Positions 34,148-44,764 of a DNA stretch of 64,000 nucleotides are shown piece by piece; the stretch's first letter is position 1, and every line of letters starts with the position of its first letter. The DNA comes from Pseudomonas sp. F(2018) (GTDB lineage: Bacteria; Pseudomonadota; Gammaproteobacteria; Pseudomonadales; Pseudomonadaceae), in contig NZ_SCOM01000001.1 in the NCBI RefSeq assembly GCF_005508865.1, positions 868,001 to 932,000 on the forward strand. The letters are read 5' to 3'. The notes under the pieces were generated by a model. It saw only the letters and a program-made list of their open reading frames with translations. It did no database searches and was not told the origin of the DNA. A program made the position numbers and the translations under genes.

Positions 34148-34606
34148 GGTTTTTTCTCCTTATTTATATGCTCGGTTCCTGTCGCCAAAATACTGACGAT
34201 TTATGCCTGAAAGAGCGTTTCAGGCCTGTAACATCACAGCTAAGAACATCTTCCAGAGTAGCTAAGAAAAATTCGTCACAAGATTTATGAGAAAAAAGTC
34301 TTATGCACTGTGTGAGATACGGCACATTGTTTCTTCCGTAAGCCGCGAAAAACGGGGCCTTCAGGCCTTTTCGCAGTTAAAGCAGATGGTCAAGCGCAGT
34401 TTGGAGCATAAGGGGCGGGAATGTTTCTGATGGAGTAGGTTCGGTGCAGTTGGGGCGACACTTTTTTGTCGCATTTCAAAGTGGGTTACTTGCGCCGCTC
34501 TACTTTTCTCAACTTTCTTCGCACGCAATCCCCGAGTTCGGAAGGTGATTTGGCCCTTTTGAAACGTGTCGACGGTGGTCGGCAGCTGTAGTGCGGAGGA
34601 AGGATC
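34148..34606. promoter_or_regulatory. Divergent regulatory region between lapE and the adhesin gene
   Basis: 459 bases without a gene, clearly AT-richer than the flanks. It holds a hairpin GCGACA-CTTTTT-TGTCGC at 34454-34471 and several T-rich stretches. It must contain the promoters for both directions. No sigma-54 element with correct spacing was found, and no FleQ site could be assigned with confidence. Confidence 0.5.
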
Positions 34607-37600
34607 ATGGCTACTTTGATTGGTGTCGTCAGCCAGGTTGTCGGCGAGGTCTATGCGGTAGCCGGCGATGGAACGCGTCGACCGTTAGTCGAAGGCGATC
34701 GGGTTTATGCCGGCGAGCAATTGGAAACCGGCGCGGCAGGCGCGGTCGCGGTCACCCTCACCAACGGTGAGGTCCTTACCCTCGGGCGCGACAGCAGCCT
34801 GGGCCTCAACGAACAGATGCTGGCTGGCAACGATGGCCAGACGGCCCAGCCCCAGGAGGAGGCGCCCGCGGCTCCTACCGATGGCGATCTCACTGACGTC
34901 GAACAACTGCAGGCCGCCATCGAGGCCGGCGTGGACCCGACCCAGGCTGGTGAGGCGACTGCCGCCGGTCCTGGCGCTGGTGGTGGCGGTGCCGGTGGTG
35001 CCGGCGGCGTTGGCGGTGGCCACAGCTTTGTGCTGCTGGGTGAAGTAGGCGGCGCGCTGGATCCGGTGATCGGCTTTCCTACCGAGGGTCTCAACACCGG
35101 TCCCGAATTCCCCGATCCCGAGCCCATCGTTACCGATGACCCGGCTCCAGACGGCGCACCTTTTGCGGCTGACGCCTCGGCTGAGGTCGATGAGGATGGC
35201 GATCCGGGCCTGCCCGAGCGCAATCCTGGTGGCCCGGATGACTCTCCGGCTCCCAGTCAGGTCTCAGGATCTCTGAACTACAGCTTTGGTCCGGATGGCC
35301 CGGGTAGTTTTGTCTGGAACGCCCCGAATCTGCTTGCCGTTCAGTCCCAGGGGCACGTGCTGTCGGTCGAGATCAGTGGCGATGGGCAGACGCTGACGGC
35401 GTTCTACATCCTGGGCGGCGCAGGAGGAGAAGGCGAAGACATTCGGGTCGACGTATTCGAAGTCGTCAACGCTGGTGGCACCTATACCTTCACTCTGTTC
35501 GAGCCGCTGGATCACCCTATTGCCGGGACCGAGGACGAGCTGCTTCTGCAAATTCCCTTCACCGTGACTGACAGCGATGGCGATGCCGCCAGTGCGATGC
35601 TGAATGTCGTAGTGGACGATGACACTCCAACCTTGTTCCAAGGCGAAGGAGAGGGGCAGTACTTCCGTGGAATCAGGGGCTCCGTGCAGGAAGACGCCCT
35701 TACCAAGATTCCGGATTCGCCGGACGATAGTGTCGAGCTTTTCGTACTCCCTCCAATTGCCCTGGATGCACCTTACGAGGGGAACAACGAGGACTCTGAT
35801 CCGGTTGGGTCTGACGCTGACCCTGATCAGACCGTAACCTTCAGCAGCCACACCACCCCTGGCGTGCCGCCGCTCAGTGCCCTAGTCGACTTCGGCGCCG
35901 ATCGCATCGGCTCTTTTGGCCTGGTAGATACCGAAACGGCAAACGAGGTACTCGGCTCGCTCGGGCTGACCTCTGGCGACGTGCCGCTGACCTACGAAGT
36001 AACCATCTACGACGACGGTGGCGTACCGCCGAGCGTGCTTTATACCGAGCTGGTTGCCTACGCGGGTGGCACCCCGATCTTCACCCTGCAAGTCGAGGCA
36101 GATGGCAACTTCACCTTCACGTTGCAAGGGCCCATCGACCATCCGTTAGCCAATGGTGACGACAGCGAGCATTGGTCCTACGAGGGCGATGGTGAGGAGA
36201 CATTCTTCGGCATCGACTTCACCCATGTGCTGACTGCAACCGATTTCGATGGAGATCCGGTTGCCGAGTTTCAGGATGACTCGGTCGACGGACTGCTGGT
36301 CATCCAGATCGAAGACGATGTACCGAGGCTGGCCGGCAGCGAGAATCAGCGGCCCATCGTCGAGGCTACTGTCCACGACGATGCGCTGACTACCGGCGCG
36401 CCCTATGAGGGCAATAACGAGGATGGCGACGGCGTCGGTGAGGACGCTGACCCGGCCCAGCGCCTGACCGTTTCCGGAGGACCGGAAACCTTGTGGGCCC
36501 TGGTGGAATTTGGCGCCGACGGCCCTGGCGAGTTCAGCCTGATCAGTATCGGTGGCGATAGTGACGCGGCCACTGCCGCGTTGGAGTCGCTCACCAGTCA
36601 GGGGCTGGAGTCGGGCGGGCAGCCGCTGCAGTTCCGCATGGATGGCGACGTACTGGTGGGCTACGTCGAGAATGCTGGCTCGGGCTCGCTTAGCTATGAC
36701 GTGTTCAGCCTGGAAGTGGGTGCCGATGGCAGCTACAGCTTTACCCTGTTGGGGCCGATCGATCATCCGGTGCCGGAAGGTGGTGTGGACGGCGATGACG
36801 AACTGCTAAGCGATGGCGAAGGGGCCGCGATTGATTTCTCGGGTGTGTTGGCTGCCACTGACGGCGATGGCGATCCACTGGTAGGTGGCTTCCCTGAAGG
36901 CAGCTTCACCGTCAACGTGGAAGACGATGTGCCGGTGCAAACCGGAGCCGATGGCAACCGCCCGAGCGTGCACGGCGCTGTGCAGGAGGATGCCCTGACC
37001 TTGGTTGATGGCGCTCCGCACGAGGGCAATCACGAGGGTGGCTCGCAGACCACCACTGCCAGCAGCAACACCGGTAGCCTGAACAGCCTGGTTAATTTCG
37101 GCGCCGACGGCCCCGGTCAGTTCAGTCTGTCCACTGATGTCAGCTCGCTGGAGGCACAGAACCTGACCTCAAACAGCATTCCGTTGGAATATGTCGTGGT
37201 CAACAATCTGCTGACCGCCACGGCGGGCGGCGAAACCATCTTCACGCTCAGTGTCTCCAGTAATGGCAATTACGAGTTCATACTTCAGGGGCCGCTAGAT
37301 CACCCGGTTCCGGAAGGATTGCCGGATGGTGACAACGAACTGCTGCCGCTCCCGATAGACTTCTCCGGCGTGCTGGTGGCCACCGATGGCGACGATGATC
37401 CGTTGGACGGGTTCGCCGATGGCTCCTTCGTGATCGACGTCGAGGACGACATCCCGATTGCCCAGGATGACTACGCTACCGTGCTGGCCGGCGAGTCCAC
37501 GGACATCAACATGGTGTTCGTGCTGGACTTCAGTGGCAGCATCGATGACAACGAACTGAACCTCATGCTCGACGCGGTGCGTACCGCCGGGCAGGAGCTG

Positions 37601-40600
37601 TTCAACACCGCCGGCGGCGAAGTCCGGATTCAGATCGTGGCCTTCTCCGAGAACTCGATCCCCTACGCGTCGGTCGATAACATCGCGGACTTCACCGCTC
37701 TGGTGAATTCGCTCAACCCGCAGGAGCCAGGTGGTGATCGGCCGCTCGATGGCCTTACCGACTTCACCGATGCGGTCGAGCAGACCATGGCCTCCTATAC
37801 CCCGATGCCGGGCTGGAACAACCAGGTCATCTTCATCAGCGACGGCAACCCCAACGAGCAAACCGGTCCTGGTGGCGCCCCGTCGATCATCGATCCGGTG
37901 GCAACTGCCTGGAACACCTTCATCGATAGTAATGGCATTACCGTCACCACTATCGGCATCGGCGATAACATCGACGATCCGCGTCTGGAAGACGTCGACG
38001 TGGACGGCGGACCGAACAACGATCCGCTGCGGGTGGAGGACTTCGACGATCTGGTCGACACCCTGCTGGAGGAAGTGGTCGGCGGGCTGGTGCAGGGCAA
38101 TGTGCTGGAAGGTAGCGACAACGCTGTCGGTGGCGGCGATGACGACGCCTATGGCGCCGATGGCCCCGGCTACATCCAGTCGATCACCATCTACGGCGTG
38201 CCCTACACCTGGGATGGTGTGGTCGATGGCAGTGAACAGCTGACCGACATTGCCACCCCGGGAGGCGGCACCCTGTCCTTCAACTTCAACACGGGTGAGT
38301 GGTCATATCAGGCCGCGGCCGATATCGACGGCGACAAGGTGGAAAGCTTCGAGTACACCATCGTCGATAACGATGGCGACCCGGCTACTGCCACCCTGCA
38401 CATTTACGTTGAGGACGGCAGTCCGGTCGAAGCTAAGGTTACCGACGACGCTGTTGCCGGCGGTATACCGGATGGCGATGGCCTGACGGCCTCGGTCAGC
38501 GGCAGTGTCGCCTCTCTGGCAGTCGGCCCCGACACGGCGGTCTTCAGCCTCAATGCCGGTGGTATTGGTGGCCTGACTGGCGCTACCTCGGGTGGCGTCG
38601 CGCTGGTCTACTCGATCAGCAGCAACGTCCTCACCGCCACTGCCGGTCCGGCCGGCCCGACGGTCTTCACCCTGGAGGTCGGTCCCAGCGGTAGCTACAC
38701 CTTCACTCTGGATCGGGCCCTTGATCATCCGTTGGGCAACGGCGACGACAACGAGCAGCTGACCCTGAACTTCGCCAGCGTACTCGAGGCCGAAACTGCC
38801 GGTGGCGCCCCGGTCGACCTGGCCGGGGCCTTCCTCATCCACGTCGAGGACGATGTGCCGGTGGTCGACATCCTGCCCAACTCGGCGGCGAGCGTGGCTG
38901 AAGGTTCGACCTATGACGGCACCTGGACCCATGGTATGGGGGGCGATGGCGCCGGCAGCATCAAGGTGCTGGTAGGTCCCAACGAGTACAACCTGGATAC
39001 CAACATCTCGCTAGCCAGCGGTACGCTGCGGGTCAACAGCGATGGTACCTGGAGCTTCCAGGCTGGCAGCGGGCTGGATCAGGATGTGATCAACAGCCAG
39101 ACCTTCTCGGTGCGGGTGCGTGATTACGATCAGGACACCGCGACCGACAGCTTCACCATCCGCATCACCGATGCCGGCTCTCCCACTGGCGGGCAGACCA
39201 GCAATGCGGTGGATGAAGAGGGGCTCACCAATGGCATCGCCGGCGGTCCCAATGATGCTGCGGGCACTGACACCACTGTCACCGGCAACCTGGGCTACAG
39301 CTTCGGCCCCGACGGTGCGGCACCTGTGGGAGCCTTCACCTGGAGCACGGCAGGTCTGCCGGCGCTGACCTCCGGCGGCACTGCGCTGACCTATTCGGTG
39401 AGCGCCGATGGCCTGACCCTGACGGCGGCCAAGGTTGGGGGCGGCGCAACCGTCTTCACCGTCAAGGTCACCAACGTCTCGACCGGCGCCTACGAGTTCA
39501 AGCTGCTGCAGCCGCTGGATCACTCGGCCCCGGTTTCACCGACCGGCAGCGACGAGAACAACATCGACCTGAGCTTCGCTTACACGGTCAAGGACGATGA
39601 CGGTTCGACCGCCAACGGCAGCCTGGGCATTTCCGTCGACGACGACAGCCCGGCGGTCAATCTGCTGCCGGATACACCGGTCAATATGGCCGAAGGCACT
39701 ACCTACAGCAGTGGTACCTGGAGCGGCGGTTATGGTGCCGACGGCGGCGGTAGTGCCAAGGTGCTGGTGGGGGCCAACGAGTACAGCCTCAATACCAACA
39801 TTGCCCTGGATACCGGCATTCTGCGGGTCAACAGCAACGGTACCTGGAGCTTCCAGGCCGCCAATGGCCTGGATCAGGATATCTACAACAGCCAGAGCTT
39901 CTCGGTGCAGGTGCGTGACTACGACCAGGACACCGTGACCGATAGCGTGACCATCAACATCGCCGATGCGGCCAAACCCTCGGGAGGTACGGCGAATAAC
40001 GCGGTAGACGAAGAAGGGCTGAGCAACGGCATCACCGGCGGTCCCAATGATGCAGCGGGTACCGATACCACTGTCACCGGCAACCTGGGCTACAGCTTCG
40101 GTCCGGATGGTGCGGCACCCGTGGGAGCCTTCGCCTGGAGCACTGCCGGCCTGCCGGCATTGACCTCCGGTGGCACTGCGCTGACCTATTCGGTGAGCGC
40201 CGATGGTCTGACCCTGACGGCGGCCAAGGTGGGAGGCGGCGCAACCGTCTTCACCGTCAAGGTCACCGATGTCGCGACCGGTGCCTACGAGTTCAAGCTG
40301 CTGCTGCCGTTGGATCATCCGGCTCCGGTTTCACCGACCGGCAGCGATGAAAACAACATTGGCCTGAGCTTCGGCTACACCGTCCAGGACGATGACGGTT
40401 CCACCGCCAATGGCAGCCTGGGCATTTCCGTCGACGACGATAGCCCGGCGGTGAATCTGTTGCCGGATGCACCGGTCAATGTGGCCGAGGGCACCAGCTA
40501 CAACAGCGGTACCTGGACCAGCGGTTATGGCGCCGACGGTGCCGGCAGCATCAAGGTGCTGGTAGGCGCCAACGAGTACAACCTGGACGCCGATATCGCC

Positions 40601-43600
40601 CTGGCGACCGGCACATTGCGGGTCAACAGCGACGGCACCTGGAGCTTCCAGGCCGCCAATGGTCTGGATCAGGATGTCATCAACAGCCAGAGCTTCTCGG
40701 TGCGGGTGCGTGACTACGACCAGGACACCGTGACCGATAGCTTGACCATCAACATCACCGATGCGGCCAAGCCCACGGGAGGTGCGGCGAACAACGCGGT
40801 GGATGAAGACGGGCTGGCCAACGGCGTAGCCGGTGGCCCCAACGATGCTGCGGGGGCCGATACCACGGTTACCGGCACTCTGGGCTACAGCTTCGGTGCC
40901 GACGGTGCGGCACCCGTGGGAGCCTTCACCTGGAGTACAGGAGGGCTGCTGGCACTGACCTCCGGTGGCACCGCGCTGACCTACTCGGTGAGCTCCGATG
41001 GCCTGACCCTGACGGCTGCCAAGACGGGAGGCGGCGCAACCGTCTTCACCGTCAAAGTCACCGATGTCGCGACCGGTGCCTACGAGTTCAAACTGCTGCT
41101 GCCGCTGGATCACTCGGCACCTGTATCTCCGGTTACCAGTGACGAGAACAATATCAACCTGAACTTCAGCTACACGGTCAAGGACGATGATGGCTCGACC
41201 GCCAATGGCAGCCTGGGCATCTCCGTCGACGACGACAGCCCGACCGCTAAGGACAACACCATCAGCGTGACCGAAGGCGGGGTGCCACCGTTCAATCTGA
41301 TCCTGGTGGTGGATACGTCCGGAAGCATGCTTTACGAGATCGGCGGCAACACCCAGGGTTCGCCCAACCGCCTGGAACTGGCCAAGGAAGCGCTGTCCAA
41401 CATGATCGACAGCTATGCCGCCCTTGGCGTAGATCTGGCGATCACGGTGATCGACTTCGCCACCGGTGCCCTGCTGATTCCTCAGACCACCGACCCGGAT
41501 GTGGCCAAGCTCAACATCCAGAACTTGGCCACCGACGGCGGCAACACCAACTACAACGCCCCGCTGGTCCTGGCACAGAATCAGTTGACCGCCGACCTGG
41601 TCAACCTGCCGGACTACGAGCACAGGGTGTACTTCCTGTCCGACGGCCAGCCCAATGTGGGCAACGTGCCTGCCGGATGGACATCCTTCATCGATGCCAG
41701 CGGCGCCGAGGTGTATGCGGTTGGTCTCAGCGTCAGCGGCAATGCCGGTGCGATCGCGCAGCTTGGTCTGGTCGAGGATCATGGTGACGCCGTCACCCTG
41801 ATCGATGACCCCTATGACCTCGATGCGACCCTGCAGGCTACTGTGCCGCAGCCGACCATGGGCAATATGGTGACCGATGTTGACCCGGTGGATGGTGTCG
41901 ACACCAGTGGTGCGGATGTGCCGGTAACGGTGACCCAGATCAGCTTCGTCGCAGCCGATCCGTCGGCCTACATCGGGGTGGCCGACAGCATCGTCGGCAA
42001 TGTGGTGACCTTCCTGGTACAGGGCGGCACTACCGGCCCGATCGAGACTCCGCTGGGCGGTACTCTGGTGGTCAACGCCAACGGTTCCTACAGCTATACA
42101 CCGCCAAATGACGTGCTGGTCGATAGTCAGGAGGTGTTCACCTACACCATCGTCGACAAGGATGGCGACAAGTCCAGTGCCGATCTGACCATCAACGTTC
42201 TGGATACCAGCCCGATCGTTGCCAACGTGTACGAGGACGGCCTGCCCAACGGCTTGCCGGATCCGGACTCCAACGTCACCAGCGTATCGGGCACTCTGGC
42301 GGGTGCAGTGGTAGACAGCGCCGGTGTGACCTTCAGCCTGGGTAGCGTTGCCGGCCTTCCGGCGCTGACTGCCGATGGAGTGGCCATCACCTACAGCGTG
42401 GTCGATGGGCCGACCTCCGATACCCTGACCGCCAAGGCCGGTACGGTGAATATCTTCACCCTGGTGCTGCAGGCCAACGGTAGCTACACCTTCAACCTGC
42501 TGGGTGCGATCGACCATGCCACGGCCAACGGCGACGATCAGGAGCTGAAGGACCTGGACCTCTCCAGCGTCATCGTGGCCAAGGAAGGGGCAACCAACGT
42601 CCCGTTGATTCGCGACTTCATCGTGCAGGTCGAGGACGATGTGCCCGTCGCCTTCACGCCGGTCACCGCAGTGCTGGTCGACCAGGTCAATGACACTCGC
42701 TTCATCACCGAAAGCCTGCGCTTCGAGGATTCGGCCGGTGCCGATGGCCCCGATCAGGTGGTCTTCTCCATCGTCGAAGGAACGGCGGCACGGGATGCCA
42801 GCGGTAATCTGCTGAGCATGAACGGTCAGCAGCTGTATCTGTTCTACGGCAGCGATCAGTCGATTGTCGAGGCGAAGACCAGTGCAGGCGGGACCTTGGC
42901 GTATCGCATCGACATGGATGCCTCGACGGATAGCTACACGCTCACTACCTACGGCCCCATTGCCAACGGTAGCGAGGTGTCAGCAACCAACCTGACTGGC
43001 GTCGGTGGTGGCAATGTGCGCTACAAGGGCCTGATCGACATGGGGGGCACCAACTTCGATGCCCTGCTGTCGACCACCTCGGGTGAGAGCGTCAACACCA
43101 ACAGCAGCGAAATCGGCATCACCGATGGCAACCGTTTCGACGACGGCGAGCGGATGCGTCTCGACCTGGTCAACGGGCTGGCCACTGGTGGGGCCAATGG
43201 CACCGGCTTTACCTACACCAGCCATAACACCACCAACCGTTTTGCCCAGAAAGTAGCCTGGGTCAGCCCCAGCGGTAGTGGTACGGCCACGTTGATCGTT
43301 TCGGTATTGCTGGCCGACGATGACTACAACTTCATTGGCGATGCCTCGGGAGAAACTACGCGCAATCTGTCCACCAGCAATATCCGCGTCTATGCCATCG
43401 AAAGTGGTGTGGAAGTGGACAAGACTGGGTTGGTCGATCTGGATGACCTGGGCAACTCGATCCGGATATCCGGTATGGAAGAGGGATGGTGGTACGAGGT
43501 CAGCACCACCAGCGCCTTCAGCGCGGTGGTGATCGAAGGGGATGATGCAGACGATGGCGAGCCCTTCAAACTGGGCTTCTTCGAATACGATCAGGCCTCT

Positions 43601-44236
43601 ACCGGGCAGCCGATCAACCTGTCGCACAACATTGTCGGCATCGACAGTGATGGCGACAGTGTCTCCAGCACGTTGAAGGCGAGGTTGGTGCCTGACTCGC
43701 TGTCGGTGGACGGCGGCGCCGGTATCGACAACCTGGTGGGCACCGCCCAGGCCGACTACCTGTTCGGTAACGGAGGCAACGACACGCTCAGTGGCCTGGC
43801 CGGTAACGATGTACTTTCCGGCGGTACGGGAAATGACCTCATCATCGGTGGCCTGGGTAACGACATACTGGCCGGCGGTGTCGGAGCAGATGTCTTCCGT
43901 TGGCAGGCTGCCGATACCACGGGCGCCGACAAGGTCCTGGACTTCAAGCCAAGTGAAGGCGACAAGCTGGATCTTACTCAGCTGCTGGTCGGCGAGACCT
44001 ATAACGCCGGTTCGTTGGATGACTTCCTCCACTTCTCGGTGGTGGATAACAGCACGGTTATCTCCGTGAGTCCGACGGCGGGTGGAGCAACGACCACGAC
44101 CATCGAGCTGACTGGCTTCAACGTGGCAGCCGAGTATGGCGTCACTCCTGGCGGTGGCGGCATCATCTCGGCGGGCGCCGACACCGCAACGGTGATCAAC
44201 GGGCTGCTGGGGGACAATGCTCTGCAAGTCGCTTGA
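34607..44236 (+). CDS. lapA: LapA-like giant RTX adhesin with two vWFA domains
   Basis: 3209 residues. The N-terminus (1-115) is the LapA retention module, followed by a LapG cleavage site TAAG at residues 118-121 and a glycine-rich linker. Then come about nine T1SS-143-type repeats, each with a YxFxLxxPLDH segment and an acidic DDDS/EDD joint. Two vWFA domains with MIDAS motifs (DFSGS near residue 973 and DTSGS near 2236) are embedded. The C-terminus (about 3030-3110) has RTX nonapeptides (GNGGNDTLSG, GGTGNDLI) and the secretion signal. The last region LDFKPSEGDKLDLTQLL is typical of type I substrates. It is a surface adhesin for biofilm, held in LapE until LapG cuts it. GGAGGAAGG lies before the ATG. 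Confidence 0.92.
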   Translation: MATLIGVVSQVVGEVYAVAGDGTRRPLVEGDRVYAGEQLETGAAGAVAVTLTNGEVLTLGRDSSLGLNEQMLAGNDGQTAQPQEEAPAAPTDGDLTDVEQLQAAIEAGVDPTQAGEATAAGPGAGGGGAGGAGGVGGGHSFVLLGEVGGALDPVIGFPTEGLNTGPEFPDPEPIVTDDPAPDGAPFAADASAEVDEDGDPGLPERNPGGPDDSPAPSQVSGSLNYSFGPDGPGSFVWNAPNLLAVQSQGHVLSVEISGDGQTLTAFYILGGAGGEGEDIRVDVFEVVNAGGTYTFTLFEPLDHPIAGTEDELLLQIPFTVTDSDGDAASAMLNVVVDDDTPTLFQGEGEGQYFRGIRGSVQEDALTKIPDSPDDSVELFVLPPIALDAPYEGNNEDSDPVGSDADPDQTVTFSSHTTPGVPPLSALVDFGADRIGSFGLVDTETANEVLGSLGLTSGDVPLTYEVTIYDDGGVPPSVLYTELVAYAGGTPIFTLQVEADGNFTFTLQGPIDHPLANGDDSEHWSYEGDGEETFFGIDFTHVLTATDFDGDPVAEFQDDSVDGLLVIQIEDDVPRLAGSENQRPIVEATVHDDALTTGAPYEGNNEDGDGVGEDADPAQRLTVSGGPETLWALVEFGADGPGEFSLISIGGDSDAATAALESLTSQGLESGGQPLQFRMDGDVLVGYVENAGSGSLSYDVFSLEVGADGSYSFTLLGPIDHPVPEGGVDGDDELLSDGEGAAIDFSGVLAATDGDGDPLVGGFPEGSFTVNVEDDVPVQTGADGNRPSVHGAVQEDALTLVDGAPHEGNHEGGSQTTTASSNTGSLNSLVNFGADGPGQFSLSTDVSSLEAQNLTSNSIPLEYVVVNNLLTATAGGETIFTLSVSSNGNYEFILQGPLDHPVPEGLPDGDNELLPLPIDFSGVLVATDGDDDPLDGFADGSFVIDVEDDIPIAQDDYATVLAGESTDINMVFVLDFSGSIDDNELNLMLDAVRTAGQELFNTAGGEVRIQIVAFSENSIPYASVDNIADFTALVNSLNPQEPGGDRPLDGLTDFTDAVEQTMASYTPMPGWNNQVIFISDGNPNEQTGPGGAPSIIDPVATAWNTFIDSNGITVTTIGIGDNIDDPRLEDVDVDGGPNNDPLRVEDFDDLVDTLLEEVVGGLVQGNVLEGSDNAVGGGDDDAYGADGPGYIQSITIYGVPYTWDGVVDGSEQLTDIATPGGGTLSFNFNTGEWSYQAAADIDGDKVESFEYTIVDNDGDPATATLHIYVEDGSPVEAKVTDDAVAGGIPDGDGLTASVSGSVASLAVGPDTAVFSLNAGGIGGLTGATSGGVALVYSISSNVLTATAGPAGPTVFTLEVGPSGSYTFTLDRALDHPLGNGDDNEQLTLNFASVLEAETAGGAPVDLAGAFLIHVEDDVPVVDILPNSAASVAEGSTYDGTWTHGMGGDGAGSIKVLVGPNEYNLDTNISLASGTLRVNSDGTWSFQAGSGLDQDVINSQTFSVRVRDYDQDTATDSFTIRITDAGSPTGGQTSNAVDEEGLTNGIAGGPNDAAGTDTTVTGNLGYSFGPDGAAPVGAFTWSTAGLPALTSGGTALTYSVSADGLTLTAAKVGGGATVFTVKVTNVSTGAYEFKLLQPLDHSAPVSPTGSDENNIDLSFAYTVKDDDGSTANGSLGISVDDDSPAVNLLPDTPVNMAEGTTYSSGTWSGGYGADGGGSAKVLVGANEYSLNTNIALDTGILRVNSNGTWSFQAANGLDQDIYNSQSFSVQVRDYDQDTVTDSVTINIADAAKPSGGTANNAVDEEGLSNGITGGPNDAAGTDTTVTGNLGYSFGPDGAAPVGAFAWSTAGLPALTSGGTALTYSVSADGLTLTAAKVGGGATVFTVKVTDVATGAYEFKLLLPLDHPAPVSPTGSDENNIGLSFGYTVQDDDGSTANGSLGISVDDDSPAVNLLPDAPVNVAEGTSYNSGTWTSGYGADGAGSIKVLVGANEYNLDADIALATGTLRVNSDGTWSFQAANGLDQDVINSQSFSVRVRDYDQDTVTDSLTINITDAAKPTGGAANNAVDEDGLANGVAGGPNDAAGADTTVTGTLGYSFGADGAAPVGAFTWSTGGLLALTSGGTALTYSVSSDGLTLTAAKTGGGATVFTVKVTDVATGAYEFKLLLPLDHSAPVSPVTSDENNINLNFSYTVKDDDGSTANGSLGISVDDDSPTAKDNTISVTEGGVPPFNLILVVDTSGSMLYEIGGNTQGSPNRLELAKEALSNMIDSYAALGVDLAITVIDFATGALLIPQTTDPDVAKLNIQNLATDGGNTNYNAPLVLAQNQLTADLVNLPDYEHRVYFLSDGQPNVGNVPAGWTSFIDASGAEVYAVGLSVSGNAGAIAQLGLVEDHGDAVTLIDDPYDLDATLQATVPQPTMGNMVTDVDPVDGVDTSGADVPVTVTQISFVAADPSAYIGVADSIVGNVVTFLVQGGTTGPIETPLGGTLVVNANGSYSYTPPNDVLVDSQEVFTYTIVDKDGDKSSADLTINVLDTSPIVANVYEDGLPNGLPDPDSNVTSVSGTLAGAVVDSAGVTFSLGSVAGLPALTADGVAITYSVVDGPTSDTLTAKAGTVNIFTLVLQANGSYTFNLLGAIDHATANGDDQELKDLDLSSVIVAKEGATNVPLIRDFIVQVEDDVPVAFTPVTAVLVDQVNDTRFITESLRFEDSAGADGPDQVVFSIVEGTAARDASGNLLSMNGQQLYLFYGSDQSIVEAKTSAGGTLAYRIDMDASTDSYTLTTYGPIANGSEVSATNLTGVGGGNVRYKGLIDMGGTNFDALLSTTSGESVNTNSSEIGITDGNRFDDGERMRLDLVNGLATGGANGTGFTYTSHNTTNRFAQKVAWVSPSGSGTATLIVSVLLADDDYNFIGDASGETTRNLSTSNIRVYAIESGVEVDKTGLVDLDDLGNSIRISGMEEGWWYEVSTTSAFSAVVIEGDDADDGEPFKLGFFEYDQASTGQPINLSHNIVGIDSDGDSVSSTLKARLVPDSLSVDGGAGIDNLVGTAQADYLFGNGGNDTLSGLAGNDVLSGGTGNDLIIGGLGNDILAGGVGADVFRWQAADTTGADKVLDFKPSEGDKLDLTQLLVGETYNAGSLDDFLHFSVVDNSTVISVSPTAGGATTTTIELTGFNVAAEYGVTPGGGGIISAGADTATVINGLLGDNALQVA
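38855..41236 (+). repeat. Three tandem 264-265-codon repeats in the adhesin gene
   Basis: Units begin at 38855, 39647 and 40442. Units two and three are 795 bases long, and unit one 792. Each starts near NLLP (or DILP), contains GTWSFQA, RDYDQDT, NAVDE, GYSFG and GSLGISVDDDSP. Identity is high at protein and DNA level, so the unit number may vary between strains. Confidence 0.9.
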
Positions 44237-44253
44237 TTGGTGACATAGCCATA

Positions 44254-44287
44254 GGCCCGCTACCCTTCCGGGGTAGCGGGCCTTTTT
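44254..44287 (+). terminator. Terminator after the adhesin gene
   Basis: GGCCCGCTACCC (44254-44265) pairs with GGGTAGCGGGCC (44271-44282), followed by TTTTT. It is a very stable hairpin, 18 bases after the adhesin stop codon and just before the next small gene. Confidence 0.9.
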
Positions 44288-44305
44288 ATGCCTGGAGGAA
44301 GCCAC

Positions 44306-44647
44306 ATGGTGTACGTGCAAAGGGATGCCGAGGGGCGGTTGCTGCGGGTGGAGCATGATCCGTTCGAGGGAATGACGGAGACGCTGGCAGTCGAGAGCGA
44401 GGAACTGCACAGCTGGCTGTCGACTCGAGAAGAAGTGCGTGGGCGTCTGGCCAGCCTGCAGGAGTCGGACCTGGAGCTGGTCCGGGTGCTGGAAGACGTG
44501 GTGGGCGTATTGGTGGCGAAGGGCTTGATCCGCTACACCGATCTACCAGAGGCGGCCCGGCGCAAGCTGGATCGGCGTGCGGTCACCCGTGCCGAGATCG
44601 AGGGTCTCAGCGGTTTGCTGGGTGACGAAGAGCACCAGTTGCTCTGA
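44306..44647 (+). CDS. Conserved hypothetical protein downstream of the adhesin
   Basis: 113 residues from ATG 44306, which has GGAGGAAG in front (an ATG at 44288 lies on the terminator). Soluble, mostly helical, beginning MVYVQRDAEGRLLRVEHDPFEGM. Proteins with this start occur in many pseudomonads and are sometimes labelled tryptophan-synthase-beta-like, but nothing here supports enzyme activity. It follows the strong terminator, so expression would depend on read-through or its own promoter. Confidence 0.7.
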   Translation: MVYVQRDAEGRLLRVEHDPFEGMTETLAVESEELHSWLSTREEVRGRLASLQESDLELVRVLEDVVGVLVAKGLIRYTDLPEAARRKLDRRAVTRAEIEGLSGLLGDEEHQLL

Positions 44648-44764
44648 TCCTCGGTTACTGCGCGTGGTTGTCTGTACCTCGAGCCCAGGGAGTCGATCGC
44701 GAGGCATTCAAGCATTCGCCCGGTGCCTTGGCCCCAGGTGAATACTCCTTGGTTCTCCTGACCG

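Noticed and set aside
40331..44410. Two long minus-strand frames inside the adhesin gene
   Set aside because: They arise from the repetitive, codon-biased adhesin sequence; the products have no domain and no ribosome site.
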